Part shown: positions 44,237-55,918 of the stretch, in pieces
Position numbering within the stretch: position 1 is the stretch's first letter
How the letters are laid out: each line of letters begins with the position of its first letter
Assembly (NCBI GenBank): GCA_028751875.1
Contig: CM054140.1
Coordinates: forward strand, 49,719,671-49,783,670
From: Rapana venosa
Taxonomy: Eukaryota > Mollusca > Gastropoda > Neogastropoda > Muricidae
Length of the DNA: 64,000 nucleotides
Direction: 5' to 3'
The notes under the pieces: model-generated
The model's input: only the letters and a program-made list of their open reading frames with translations
Databases searched by the model: none
Told to the model about the DNA's origin: nothing
Program-made: the position numbers and the translations under genes

Positions 44237-44384
44237 TATCTTGGAATGTTCATAACAATTTGAAATGTATTTTTCTTGTGTCTTTCGAGAAAATTTTACG
44301 TATCAATGTGCCTGTCAGTATTGTAATTGCCCTTCATGGGATGATTACAGTGTTTTTGACTTGACTTGACTTGACCCTTAGCCA
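44233..44384. other. Insertion-like sequence with (TTGAC)n end
   Basis: About 150 bp absent from other modules, ending in three or four TTGAC units (44359-44377). It may be a retroposon 3' end with a pentamer tail. Confidence 0.4.
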
Positions 44385-45137
44385 GGTTTGGTCTTCAAGT
44401 TTTGTTCCACATCTCACCATCATTGCTCTAGAAGCTTGGCTATTCTTCTCCTTTACATTTTACATGGAGAAAGCCATCCAAGTTCACATGATCCGAAAGT
44501 TTATCTTCTCTTTTATGGTAAGCTAAGTTCTGGTTCAATACCCTACCCCCTCCCCTTCCATTTCCATACTGTTCTTCACCCCACATATTGTTCAGCTGTG
44601 ATGATCAAGTTTAACCCTGCAGACTGTATTTTTCATGCCCACCTTTCAGGTGGTACCTTAGTCTGCCACCACTCCCTGTGAACATCTAGCACACGGTAGA
44701 ATGCACTGACTTCATTCCAGAGGTGTTGAGAGATCTGACAGACAAACGCTGCCAGGATTTTCGCTTCATTTATCCGTGAAAGTCCTGGAGTTGATGAATA
44801 AAAGAGCATCTCGTCAGAGGCTCTGTGCGGGGGTTCAGATGAAAGAGATTAGAAAGGAAGGGACTCACGCACACGCAATCTAAGCACATGAATACTGATG
44901 CTAATTCGTTTTTGCCTGTGCCCGTTCATCAGTGGTGACCATCTTCTTTCATGTTGATTTAGCTGATTTTTTCCCCAAAGTATATTCATTTAGGGAATAA
45001 CCATAAGCATTTGAAACATTTTGTCCTGTGTGAATGCGTACAGGCACATATTAAAGAATGAACACACCCTTCTTTCCCCCTCCCCAGCACACACAAACAA
45101 AGAGGGAGGGGGAGTGTTTTTATGCCAAGCTACAGAG

Positions 45138-45181
45138 GTGGGGGGGGGGGGGGGGGGGAGAATAGTGTGCGTGCGTGCGTG

Positions 45182-45226
<45 letters not shown>
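45138..45226. repeat. Poly-G and (TG)n
   Basis: About 20 G, then GTGC and TG repeats. Confidence 0.95.
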
Positions 45227-45229
<3 letters not shown>

Positions 45230-45344
45230 AATGACTTTTTGAGGATGTTGACCATTGTCTAAATCTGTATCTGACTTACATTAAATGTCTGCCTAGATAT
45301 GTTTAAACGCCCTAGCACGTGCGTCCACATGATTTCACACGTTT

Positions 45345-45435
45345 GCACATACACAGACACACACAGACACGCACATACACACACAAACACATACGAGGCG
45401 CGCGCGCACGCACACACACGCATGCACACGTGCGT
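45345..45435. repeat. CA-rich repeat
   Basis: CACA with GACA and CG interruptions. Confidence 0.9.
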
Positions 45436-45870
45436 ATGTATGTAGGTGTGCGTGCGTGCCTGTGCACAATTTCTTTCTGTCAGTTTGTGTATATGTATGT
45501 GAGCTTCTGAATGTTCAATGGTTTGTATCCTTCACCTTGACAAAGCAATTATAGAAAGCGTGCAAAGCTAATCAAGTGGATCACTGTACATTTTGTTTCA
45601 GAAAAAAGGGGGATGGTTCCGTACAGGTAAAAATCCCTTCTGCAAAGAAAAAAATCAATGTTTAGGTCTAAACCTGACAAGTACCAGATCATAAATAAGA
45701 GATGTGAGTTACAAACCATAATGTCATGTAAAAAAGTTGAAACTTATTAATGTTTGACGTCAGTGCACAACACTTTGCTGATAAATGAAATATGTGAAAG
45801 CATTACAAAGCAAAAAAAATATGAAAGGGAAGAGAACAATGGCGTAAAAAGAACTGCATGGACAATTTAA

Positions 45871-46140
45871 CAGCAGAAGTCGTTGCAGCAACAGCAGCAG
45901 CAGCAGTAGCAGTAGCAACAGCAGCAGTAGTAGCAGCAGCAGTAGTAGCAACAGCAGCAGCAGCAACAACAGCAGCAGCAGTAGCAGCAGCAATAGCAGC
46001 AGCAGCAGTAGCAGCAGCAGTAGCAGCAACAGCGGCAGTAGCAGCAGTAATAGCAGCAGCAGTAGCAGTAGCAGCATCAGCGGCAGTAGCAGCAGCAATA
46101 GCAGCAGTAGCAGCAACAACAGCAGCAGCAGTAGAAACTG
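45871..46140. repeat. (CAG/TAG)n triplet array of U5
   Basis: About 90 AGC, AGT and ACA triplets. Confidence 0.96.
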
Positions 46141-46205
46141 CATGAGCAGTTTATCATTATCAAATATTTCTCAACAAATCAGGAATAACTAGATTATTGC
46201 AGACT

Positions 46206-46400
46206 CCATGGATTTTTAAAGCTACATAATCTACAGTTCTTTCATTGTAGGTACCATGAACTTTCAAACTGGAGCTGAACTTTACTCTCTCTCTCTCTAC
46301 CTCCCTCCCTCCCTCTCTCTCTTTTAGAGAGTCAAAAGTAGCACATAAAAAGGGGGTGGGGGTGCCAGAGGGTGCATTGTGTGTCAACTCCACACAGTCT
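46206..46400. other. Spacer with CT patch
   Basis: CT/CCCT patch at 46288-46325; nothing else recognised. Confidence 0.45.
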
Positions 46401-46574
46401 AAAAAAAACTACATGTAGAACACAACCACAAATACAGCGTGATTCTTCTGCTAATGTATCCATGATACACGTAATCCCTTCACAGCAAGAAAACTGCAAA
46501 TAGCTGCATGGTTCCAACCATACATGAAGCACATTAGAGAGGCCCATACCTTGTTTACATTGAAGCCTCTCTTC
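46401..46574 (+). repeat. rep-F, copy 1, left part
   Basis: catacatgaagcacattaga and ttgaagcctctcttcata match rep-F sequence at 48350-48420 and 48590-48660. Continues after the minisatellite at 47339. Confidence 0.65.
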
Positions 46575-47338
46575 ATATACCAATTTCTCCAATCATCACC
46601 ATTATTGTGCAGTTATGAACGGTCTTCAATAATCAACATTACTGTTTGGTTATAACAGTTCTTCAACAATCATCATTACTGTTCAATCATTAGATGTTCT
46701 CCAATAACCATCGTTACTGTTGAGACAATAACGTTGTCCAATAATCAACATTATTATTCAGCCGCTAACGTCCTCCAATAACCACCATTAATGTTCATTC
46801 ATTAACGTTCTCCAACAATCATCAGTTCAGTTATTGACGTTTTTCAACAATCTTTATTACTGTTTATTCATTAACGTTCTCCGATAATGACCATTACTGT
46901 TCATTAATTAACATTATCCAGTAATCACCATTATTGTTAACTTGTTAAAGTTCTTCTTAAACTACTACCACTGTTTATTCATTGATGTTTTCTAATGATC
47001 ACCCTTACTGTTAGCTCAGAAACATTATCCAGTAATCGCCATTATTGACCATTCATTAGCGTTTTTCAATAACCATCATTACTTTTCATTCATTAGCGCT
47101 TTCTAATAATGATTACTACTATTCAATTATTAATGTTCTCCAATACTCACCATCACTGCTTATTCATTAACGTTTTCCAATAATGATTATCTATGTTCAG
47201 TGATTAATGTTTTTCAATAGTCTTCAGCACTGTTTGTTCATAAATGCTCTCCAATAACCAGCATTCATTAATATTCTCCAGTAATGACCGTACGAGCTCA
47301 GTAATTGATATTCTCCAATAATCATCATTACTGTAGTT
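46575..47338 (+). repeat. Degenerate 37-bp minisatellite, about 20 units
   Basis: Repeating theme attaacgttctccaataatc, atcattactgttcatt. Units are diverged. The theme matches rep-F (cttctccaatcatcagcaga) where the array begins and ends. Confidence 0.9.
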
Positions 47339-47465
47339 AACCTCCTGTGAGTGAGGCAGAAGAGTACATCAACTCTCCATGTTGTCTCCCCTGATAGTTC
47401 CTGGCTTTATAAATGAAAACCATCATCACCAGCTTGGCTTTGTTTCTGAGCCTTCTAGATGACTG
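47339..47465 (+). repeat. rep-F, copy 1, right part
   Basis: gaggcagaagagtacatcaa and tctcccctgatagttcctgg are the rep-F signature, also at 48450-48510, 49660-49730 and, inverted, 52385-52445. Confidence 0.75.
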
Positions 47466-47599
47466 TGGCATGTGGAGGGGCCTTATGATAGATTGTTATA
47501 TTTTGGCTTAGTACTGTTGCCAGAAAAGTGGTAGCTGCGCATGTGAACAGACAGACATCATGATAAAGTTTGTCTTTCTGCTGGTGAAATAAAACAATG
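47466..47599. other. No recognisable feature
   Basis: Short single-copy stretch. Confidence 0.35.
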
Positions 47600-48150
<551 letters not shown>

Positions 48151-48224
48151 GGTCACGTGGTTCATAAAGGCATCAAAAAAAACCCCACCCAGACCTCGGC
48201 TAGAAACTCTGTCATTTTCTACAG

Positions 48225-48530
48225 TCCCCCCAAAAGTGCGCGTCATTATTCCAGCACAAACATTAAAGGGCTTTTACCCAACAGTGTGTCCATAATCAAT
48301 ATATTGCCCCACACCAAGAAAAAGCCCAGACCTGGCTTTGTGCCTTCGTCCATGCATGAAGCAGGGTGGAGAGGCAAACACCATGTCGGCATTCAAGCCT
48401 CTCTCCATTAACCAACCTCCTCCAATAATCGTCATCACTCCACTTCACAGCTCCTCGCCGACAGGAGAGTACATCGGCTTGCCCTGTTGCTCTCCCCTGA
48501 TAGCTTCTGGCCTGTGAGTTTGAAAATTCG
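48225..48530 (+). repeat. rep-F, copy 2
   Basis: cccaacagtgtgtccataat, ggagaggcaaacaccatgtc, caacctcctccaataatcgt, ctctcccctgatagcttctg in order. Confidence 0.75.
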
Positions 48531-48800
48531 TCCCAACAGTGTATCTGTAATCACTCACCTGCATCAATACATGGACATGTTGGTTTACTGCCTTCATCTG
48601 TACCTGAAGCACGTTAGAAAAGGCAAATGTCGTGTCTGCATTCAATCCTCTTTTCATTCGTTTACCTGCTACACCAACCACCATTACCGTTCCCTCAGTA
48701 ACTTGCTTTACTAGTACCATTGCAGTAGCTTCTCTGAGAGAGAGAAGAATACCTCAAACTTGTGTTGCTGCTTTCCCCAAATAGGTCAACGTCTGCTCAT
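48531..48800 (+). repeat. rep-F, copy 3 (tandem with copy 2)
   Basis: cccaacagtgtatctgtaat, aaaggcaaatgtcgtgtctg and accaaccaccattaccgttc repeat the order of copy 2. The end is more decayed. Confidence 0.72.
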
Positions 48801-48977
48801 TGACAAATGGTCATAGTAGTTGTGATATTTATTTGTTTCTGTGCCTTTGATGTGACGGGGGCTGTGAACATGGTTTTATGAGAGCTGTAGTTATAGGATT
48901 TGTTTGGGATGGTAGACAGACACTTGTGGAACAAGGATGGGAGAAAAAAGCCATGGCTTTATCTGTATGGTCAGGTC
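48801..48977. other. No recognisable feature
   Basis: Short single-copy stretch. Confidence 0.35.
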
Positions 48978-49352
48978 ACCTTTTTATTCTTTTATTTGGA
49001 GGAGGATGGAATAAGCACTCATGTGCTTTTTTACATCTAGTCCCCGCGTGCATGCGGTTTTGTCAATTTTGTCATCCGCCCCCTCTCCCCCCGACACATA
49101 ATAGCCCTACTCTTTCAAAAAGCGAAAAACAGGTTTTAACGTGTGTAGAAGATGTACGTGTGTAGAAGATGTTTTGCCTGCGTTCGCACACAGGATCTCG
49201 TTTTATAGTCTACCCCGAAGGACTTTTGGGGGAGTGGAGTCGGCACTAATGTTAACTCAAGGGGGAAAATCCTCTTGAACGGGATTTAAACCCAGGTCAG
49301 CAGATCGTGAGTGCAATGCGCAACGCTCTAACTGCCAGGCTATCCCGTCTCT
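48978..49352 (-). mobile_element. SINE-A, full-length copy 10
   Basis: Reverse copy from tattcttttatttggaggag to the head complement gccaggctatcccgtctc. It contains a small internal duplication around gtgtgtagaagatg (49140-49165). Confidence 0.9.
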
Positions 49353-49439
49353 CTTTGCTTTGTTAAATTACCATTGTGAATTATGATATTGTACATAGAC
49401 TATTGAATAATCATTCTCTACTGTAGGTACGTTCTATAT

Positions 49440-49810
49440 CCAGACCCCTCACCCCTTTTTTTTCTCCAACACAATAGTTAGCAGACGACAAAAAACCCAT
49501 AGCACCTCCGAAACAGAAGAGTACTCATATTTCCCATGTTGCACTTCCCTGACATGCTTTCACCCATGCGTTAATTGAGAAGCAAACACCAGATCTGCAT
49601 TAACGTCTCTGTTCTGTCACCGGCCTTCTCCAGTCATCAGCAGACGACAATGGCGGTTCGTGGCTCCTCTGAGATAGAAGAATACAATCAGTCCGCCATG
49701 TTTCTCTCCCCTGATAGCTTCTGGTCTCTTGATTAAAAAGCCGTTATGGTGGCTGTGACTTTTACCTCAGAATCTTTCAAGCAGCCACAGCTTTGGATGG
49801 AGTGTGGTGA
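49440..49810 (+). repeat. rep-F, copy 4
   Basis: Two partial signatures: ttagcagacgacaaaaaacc with cagaagagtactca, then catcagcagacgacaatggc with ctctcccctgatagcttctg. Confidence 0.72.
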
Positions 49811-49857
49811 GAGGCAGCTTCACAGCCATCTTATTTTCTTTTATTTTCATTTTGTAA

Positions 49858-50266
49858 AGATTTTCATACCACTTAAAGTCATGGCAGATTTCTCTGCGTG
49901 AAATTCGGGCTGCTCTCCCTGGTGAGAGCGGGTCGCCACAAGAGCAGCGCCACCCATTATTTTTTTCTTTACTTGTCTTCAGCTGTATTTGTTTCCCTAT
50001 CAGAGTGGATTTTGTTCTACATAATTTTGCCGAGGCAGACTCTTTTTGCCGTGGGTTCTTTAACGTGCGCTAAATAATTTTGTGTAGCACACAGGACCTT
50101 GATTTATCGTCTCATCCGAAAAACTAGCAACCAGACCACACTCAAGGTCTAATGGATGGGGGACAAGTTTAGGCTCCAACGGGGATCAAACCACCGCACA
50201 CTTCCGACCCGGACTTTTTCGCTTTCTAGGCAGGCGCGTTACCTCTAGACCATCAAACCACCCTTA
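49858..50266 (-). mobile_element. SINE-H, full-length copy 6
   Basis: Complete minus copy: body complement (gagagcgggtcgccacaaga), core complement and tRNA-like head complement ending tctagaccatcaaaccaccc. Confidence 0.92.
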
Positions 50267-50507
50267 TTGCTTGGTGGTGGTGTTCACAAGTGGGGAACAG
50301 GGGTAGAGACAAGAATACGATTATGAAGGCTTCGTTAGTAACGCTCTTGACTTCACTGGAGTGTTCCAGAATCCAGTTCATATTTCAGCTATATAAAAAA
50401 AGAAAAATGATTTCATGATATCTGACTATTGTAATGCTTGCAGATTGCAGGGGGAAAATCTATATGTTGTCAGTTACCATTTTGACCATGCCCAATATCC
50501 TTTCAGT

Positions 50508-50679
50508 GATTGGATGGTCTAGCAGTAATACATCTGTCTAGCTAGGAAGAGGCCGTTAAGTTTGATCCTGATGCTAGACTTCTCTTCCATCCACTTGGCC
50601 ACAAGTGAAGGTCTGGATGCTAGTCTTTTGGATGAGACAATAAACCCAAGTTCCGTGGGTAATATTGTCCATCACTGTC
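50508..50679 (+). mobile_element. SINE-H-like head and core, diverged
   Basis: ggatggtctagcagtaatac (A-box-like), gtttgatcctgatgc (B-box-like) and ttggatgagacaataaaccc (core). The 3' body is missing, replaced by a 20-bp minisatellite. Confidence 0.7.
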
Positions 50680-50820
50680 GAACATAGTAGTTTGTCTGTC
50701 CAACACAGAAATTGTCAATACAACAAAGTGATTATCTAGGCAACAAAGTGATCGTCTACACAACACAGGGATTGTCTATCCAACACAGTGATTGTTTATA
50801 CAACACAGTGATTTTATCTA
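50680..50820 (+). repeat. 20-bp minisatellite, 7 units
   Basis: Unit like caacacagtgattgtctata. Six units at exact 20-bp spacing (50701-50820), plus a diverged one before them. Confidence 0.93.
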
Positions 50821-50829
50821 TTCATTTAT

Positions 50830-51036
50830 TTATTTTGTTGTTTAATTTCGAGGATAATGGAATAAGAACTCATGTGCTTTTTTACATCTTGTTCCTGTGT
50901 GTATGCGGTTTTAGTGACTTTTTTTTTAATCTGTTCAACATAATGACCTATTCTTTTTTCGAAAAGCCAAACAGGTTTTAACGTGTGCGCAAGACGTTCT
51001 GCGTTCCTTCGCACACAGTACCTGGTTTTATAGTAA
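50830..51036 (-). mobile_element. SINE-A, copy 11 (5' truncated)
   Basis: Reverse 3' half: ggataatggaataagaactc to ttcgcacacagtacc. Confidence 0.87.
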
Positions 51037-51127
51037 CCAGCCCACGAGTACCTGAGCCATGTCCACAACCCCCAAAGTTGTCTGAACCTCTCTCTCTCTC
51101 ACACACATACACACACACTCACACCTC

Positions 51128-51245
51128 ACACACACACTTTAGTGTACATCATTTTTAGCCAAATAGATAGTTATAATTGATGCTTTTTTTGTGTCAAATA
51201 AGTCTACATGACTTAAATGGCAATAAAATATTCTGAATCTGAATC
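51128..51245 (+). mobile_element. LINE-like 3' end with (GAATCT)n tail
   Basis: ggcaataaaatattctgaat followed by GAATCT hexamers, then a CT run. The LINE relic ending at 59405 has a similar end (gaataaaccatccgaatct). Confidence 0.55.
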
Positions 51246-51247
51246 TG

Positions 51248-51318
<71 letters not shown>

Positions 51319-51335
51319 CATTCATTCATTTTGCT
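51246..51335. repeat. (CT)n and (CATT)n microsatellite
   Basis: CT run of about 68 bp, then ATTC tetramers. Confidence 0.97.
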
Positions 51336-51690
51336 GGGGCTTTGTTGTGAGAATTTCAACATGCACTGAAAAAGTGGACCACGGTTGAGTGTCACTCGAT
51401 GCATCACTGCGCTAAGTAAGCCGTTGTTGGAAAGGGCTGCTCTCCAGTGAGGACAAAAAGCCCGCACACAGGCCACACCCCAAGAGCTCTGCCCCATCTG
51501 GCTGCAGGCTTTCTTGTACCAACAGGATAGACTGTGGGAGGTAGACAATAGGGCTGAATGACGGACCCGCGCCTGTACCTACACGTTTTCCTGCACGCTT
51601 CTATCGTCAGGGACAAAAGGATGTTTCCAGCCAGGAATCGATTGCTGCCGCCTGTGAGTTGAGGTATGACTGTTCACTAATTTTCTCACA
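51336..51690. other. Single-copy GC-richer stretch
   Basis: Two short overlapping minus-strand frames without known motifs; no gene called. Confidence 0.4.
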
Positions 51691-51865
51691 CACGCACCCA
51701 CGCACGCACGCACACGCACGCACACACAAGCCAGCCAGCAAGCAAGCATGCACACATTTAAGCAAGTACACACAAGCACTTAGAGTGAACAGACGTTAAA
51801 TTGAAGACGACAACAACAACAACAACACACAAGCAAGAAAACACACACACACGCACACACACAGA
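51691..51865. repeat. CA-rich and (AAC)n simple repeats
   Basis: CACG/CACA at the left, AAC triplets at 51809-51826, CA at 51839-51864. Confidence 0.88.
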
Positions 51866-52012
51866 GTTTCCGTTTTCGGAAGAGTAGGCCATTGTGTGCC
51901 GGTCGGAACGGATGACAAAATTGACAAAACTGCATACACACGGGGATGGGTGTAAAAAAAAGAAGCACATGATTGCTATTCCATTATACTCGAAATAAAA
52001 TAATATAAAAAG
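51866..52012 (+). mobile_element. SINE-A, copy 12 (5' truncated)
   Basis: agtttccgttttcggaagag to ccattatactcgaaataaaa; the last 145 bp of the family. Confidence 0.87.
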
Positions 52013-52019
52013 CACACAG

Positions 52020-52125
52020 AGGCAAGCAAGCACGCATGCACGCACACACACACACAAGCAAGCAAGCACACACACAGAGGCAAGCACGCACATGCCCACC
52101 CACCCACACACACACCCTAATCCAT
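52020..52125. repeat. CA-rich degenerate repeat
   Basis: CA with AAGC and CCCA interruptions; aagcaagcac and cacagaggcaagc phrases recur. Confidence 0.85.
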
Positions 52126-52369
52126 GAACACCCCTTTTACACACACGCAACCACAATAATTACGAATATGATACCCCGTCAACGCCACAATAACTGGCCC
52201 AAGTCACTGGGTTCCGCCAACAAAACCACACAGAGTGTCATCACGACTCTTCCCCCACGTGTTGACCAAATAATTTCTACACACAACGCAGCAGCTCCCG
52301 CCATAGCTCGTCCCTAGGGTCTCAATGCTTTGAAGACTTAGAAACAAAAGTCCACACATCCACTATGCC
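52126..52369. other. No recognisable feature
   Basis: Single-copy; no motif. Confidence 0.35.
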
Positions 52370-52565
52370 GATTTCCAATTAGCGCGCCAGAAGCTATCAG
52401 GGGAGAGCAATATGGCGACTTGATGTACTCTTCTGTCTCGGAGGAGCTGTGAACAGCGCATGGTTGTCTGCTGATGATTGGAGAAGATCGATGTACAGAC
52501 GTGATGTGGATGTTGGTGTTTGGCGCTCAATTACCGTGTGGATGCCTGCACAAAACTAATTAGTT
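52370..52565 (-). repeat. rep-F, copy 5 (inverted)
   Basis: cagaagctatcaggggagag, atgtactcttctgtctcgga and gtctgctgatgattggagaa are complements of the rep-F signature. The only inverted copy seen. Confidence 0.78.
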
Positions 52566-52688
52566 AGATCTGGTAGCAAAAGAGAGTTATTGTAAGATTA
52601 ACATCAATTGGGAAAAGGCCTTTTCTAGAGTTAAGTATCCATACTCTTCAACAGCCAGTCTTCGCCACCCTGCCTAAACATGCCACTC

Positions 52689-52730
<42 letters not shown>

Positions 52731-52780
52731 TGATAGTTGTTAATCCTATTCGTGGACGGTTGCATGCATGTATAGGATTT
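52566..52780. other. Spacer with (TG)n
   Basis: TG run at 52690-52725; otherwise nothing. Confidence 0.5.
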
Positions 52781-52870
52781 AAATGTAAGCGCTTTGATTT
52801 TGTTGCTTTACAGGATTCAGTGCTATTCCAATTCCATACAATAGTATCATCACTATTGAATGATGGTTGA
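52781..52870 (+). mobile_element. tail-N motif
   Basis: gcgctttgattttgttgctt and acaggattcagtgctattcc, then ATC-like triplets; a third clear copy of this 3' end. Confidence 0.7.
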
Positions 52871-52994
52871 TGCTGCTATTATCTTATTTTGTTCATGAAT
52901 AATTGTGCTGAATTCAAGTAAAAATAATGTTTTCATCCAAATAATTATGTGATTGCTTACCACAAACACTTTGAACATGTATTTATGTTCATGT

Positions 52995-53305
52995 CTAGTA
53001 ATGCATTGCATCGGATTGCGCTGCATTGAATTTTATTACATTGCAATATTATCCTGCATTGTTCTTTGATGGGCTCTCTGTGGACTGCTGACCCTGAAGA
53101 TGAGACATAAGGAATATGGGTATGGCTGTGACGGGGAGATTGGGATAAGTGGAGTGGGAACAGCAGGACGGGGATCTCAAAGAAGATGAGGCACCAAAAA
53201 GAAATCTTGCATTGTCCTGCATTGCATTGTTACATGGTATTGTATTGCATTGTGTTAAGTTGTATTGCATTGTGTTTAATTGTATTGTATTGTATTGTAT
53301 CGATA
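52995..53305. repeat. Two (ATTGY)n pentamer stretches with spacer
   Basis: 52995-53062 and 53203-53300 are ATTGC/ATTGT pentamers, resembling complements of SINE-H tails without adjoining SINE bodies. The spacer carries a 50-bp match to 35970-36025. Confidence 0.75.
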
Positions 53306-53394
53306 GCCACAGAAGACTATATTGTTATGTAAAAACTCAAATTCTGTGCACAGGGAGAGCCTGTTGCTATTGAGTGGCAGTGTTACCAATTTTT

Positions 53395-53545
53395 CATGTG
53401 TGTGTGTGTGTGTTTGCGCGCGCGCACGTGTGTGCGTGCGCACACGATGTGTATGTGTGTGTTTGTGTCTGTCTGGCTGTGCATGCGTGTGTATGCGTAC
53501 GCTTGTGTGTGTGTCTGTGTGTGTTTAAGTGTGTGTGTGTGGATC
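53395..53545. repeat. TG/CG-rich degenerate repeat
   Basis: TG with CGCG and GTCTG interruptions. Confidence 0.9.
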
Positions 53546-53905
53546 CTACTGGGATGAGTTCGTTTTTAGAACTTTTCCAGTGAACATTCTGTTATTACGG
53601 GTCAGAAACAAGACTTAAGTCATAATTATCATCTCATTCAAAACAGCACTGATACCACTCGTCCTGGTTTTTTGTGGATGAGGAAAATGAAAGCATCGCT
53701 TCCCACAAGACTCCAAACAACAGCCTCTGGCTTCCCAATCGGCGTGTGTCCACTGGACTAGCAACTCATTAACGGCTAAGCACTACAGCATGGTAAGAGA
53801 CCATTTCCACGCGTACCAGCGATTGTTTTAACACGTATGTGATAGGCGAGAAAGCACTGTGAGTTCCCTGAAGCGTGGTGACGGATTCGTCCTTCGTTCA
53901 GACAG
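53546..53905. other. No recognisable feature
   Basis: Single-copy in this window. Confidence 0.4.
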
Positions 53906-53907
53906 AC

Positions 53908-53955
<48 letters not shown>
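53906..53955. repeat. (GACA)n-(GA)n microsatellite
   Basis: Short GACA, then a GA run. Confidence 0.95.
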
Positions 53956-53957
<2 letters not shown>

Positions 53958-54144
53958 GTGTCATGTCATTGCATTTCCTCACTTTCCGATGCCGAAAGAT
54001 CAATATTCAATCATGCCCAGCGGAATTTGTTCTCTTGATTAGAAAATGGAAGCTTTCATCACGAGATTAAATTTGTCATGGGCAGTTTGAGTGCTTCCGT
54101 GCTTTTCTTATGCTCTGTCAATGCAGGTATTGTATGTGTCAGGG

Positions 54145-54350
54145 AAGGAGAGAGGGGGGGGGGGGGGGGGCAGAGAGACAGACAGACTGACAGAGAGAGA
54201 CAGACAGACAGAGAGAGAGAGAGGGAGAGAGAGAGGAGAGACAGACTGAGCCAAACACACAGAGACAGAGAGACAGACAGAGCCAAATACACAGAGACAG
54301 AGAGAAAGAGACAGTCAGCCAGCCAACCAGCCAAACAGAGAGAGAGAATG
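54145..54350. repeat. GA/GACA-rich repeat with poly-G
   Basis: G run at 54155-54170, interrupted GA and GACA to 54350. A block containing gagccaaacacacagagaca is duplicated (54247 and 54280). Confidence 0.93.
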
Positions 54351-54439
54351 TCTTTGTGCACAATCCTGTTTATATGCCCCCCCCACCCCACCCCCCCACC
54401 CCACTACCACCGCCGCCACTAGTCTTTTGCAATGAGATG

Positions 54440-54665
54440 ATGATACACGCAGGTTCTGTGTGCCACACACAGTTATTTACAGCACACAAACGAACCCATG
54501 GCAACAAGAGAGTTAATTACTTGATCCTGGCAAAATTGTGCAGAAACAAAGCCTCTGCAGGGAAGCCAAAATTCGTCAGACTTCATTGTAGCAGGTAACA
54601 ACCTGCTCTCCCCGGCAAGAGCAGCCCAATTTTCATGCAAAAACATCTGCCATGGCTGGCAGTAG
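54440..54665 (+). mobile_element. SINE-H, copy 7 (5' truncated)
   Basis: catggcaacaagagagttaa, cctgctctccccggcaagag and atggctggcagtagtataca match the SINE-H 3' body. Its pentamer tail continues into the large array that follows. Confidence 0.87.
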
Positions 54666-55918
54666 TATACAATACAATAGTAAAACAAGACAGTATAAAC
54701 AACACAATACATGCAATATAGTGCAATACGGTGCAATGCAGTACAGTACAGTGCAATGCAGTACAGTGCAATGCAGTGCAACACATGCAATACAATACAG
54801 TGCAATGCAGTATAATACAGTGCAATGCAGTATAATACAGTGCAATGCAGTACTATACAATACAGTATAATACAGTGCAATGCAGTACAATGCAATACAG
54901 TATAATACAGTGCAATGCAGTACAACACAGTACAATACAGTGCAATGCAGTACAATACAATACAGTATAATACAGTGCAATACAGAACACCACAATGCAA
55001 TACAGTATAATACATGGCAATGCAGTACAATACAGTGCAATACAGTACAATACAGTGCAATACAATACAGTACAATACAGTGCAATGCAATACAGTACAA
55101 TACAGTGCAATACAGTATAATACATGGCAATACAGTACAATACAGTGCAATACAATACAGTATAATACAGTGCAATACAGAACACCACAATGCAATACAA
55201 TACAGTATAATACATGGCAATGCAGTACAATACAGTACAATACAGTGCAATACAGTACAATACAGTGCAATACAATACAGTACAATACAGTGCAATACAG
55301 TACAATACAGTGCAATACAGTATAATACATGGCAATACAGTACAATACAGTACAATACAGTACAATACAGTGCAATACAATACAGTATAATACAGTGCAA
55401 TACAGAACACCACAATGCAATACAATACAGTATAATACATGGCAATGCAGTACAATACAGTACAATACAGTGCAATACAGTACAATACAGTGCAATACAA
55501 TACAGTACAATACAGTGCAATACAATACAGTGCAATACAGTATAATACATGGCAATACAGTACAATACAGTACAATACAGTGCAATACAGTGCAATACAA
55601 TACAGTATAATACAGTGCAATACAGAACACCACAATGCAATACAATACAGTATAATACATGGCAATGCAGTACAATACAGTGCAATACAGTACAATACAG
55701 TGCAATACAATACAGTACAATACAGTGCAATACAGTATAATACATGGCAATACAGTACAATACAGTGCAATACAGTGCAAAACAATGCAATGCACTGCAA
55801 TCCGGTACAATACAGTGCAATATAGTACAATCCAGTACAACGCAGTACAATACAGCACACTACAGTATTACACAGTGCAATACAGTACAGTAAAATACAA
55901 TTCAATTCAATACAATTA
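54666..55918 (+). repeat. Pentanucleotide array with higher-order structure
   Basis: About 1.25 kb of ACAGT, ACAAT and GCAAT pentamers. Rare markers repeat: gaacaccac near 54985, 55180, 55405 and 55625, and tacatggcaat near 55011, 55121, 55211, 55326, 55436, 55546, 55656 and 55741. The second marker is followed alternately by gcagtac and acagtac. This indicates a roughly 220-bp unit made of two 110-bp halves. The many open frames (up to 461 codons, both strands) arise because the pentamers contain no stops in any frame. Confidence 0.97.

Larger units (their letters stand above)
43735..46205 (+). repeat. Duplicated module, unit U5
   Basis: Most complete unit: block E (43735-45060) with TG and TA arrays inside it, conserved hairpin core at 44752-44788, G run and TG array (45138-45226), CA-rich stretch, block 2 (45440-45850), CAG array (45871-46140) and block 3 (46141-46205). 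Confidence 0.8.

Noticed and set aside
54473..55858. 461-, 405- and 350-codon minus frames and several plus frames rich in Cys, Ile, Leu, Tyr or Gln, Tyr, Asn
   Set aside because: Pentanucleotide array lacking stop codons in every frame; composition follows directly from ACAGT and ACAAT.
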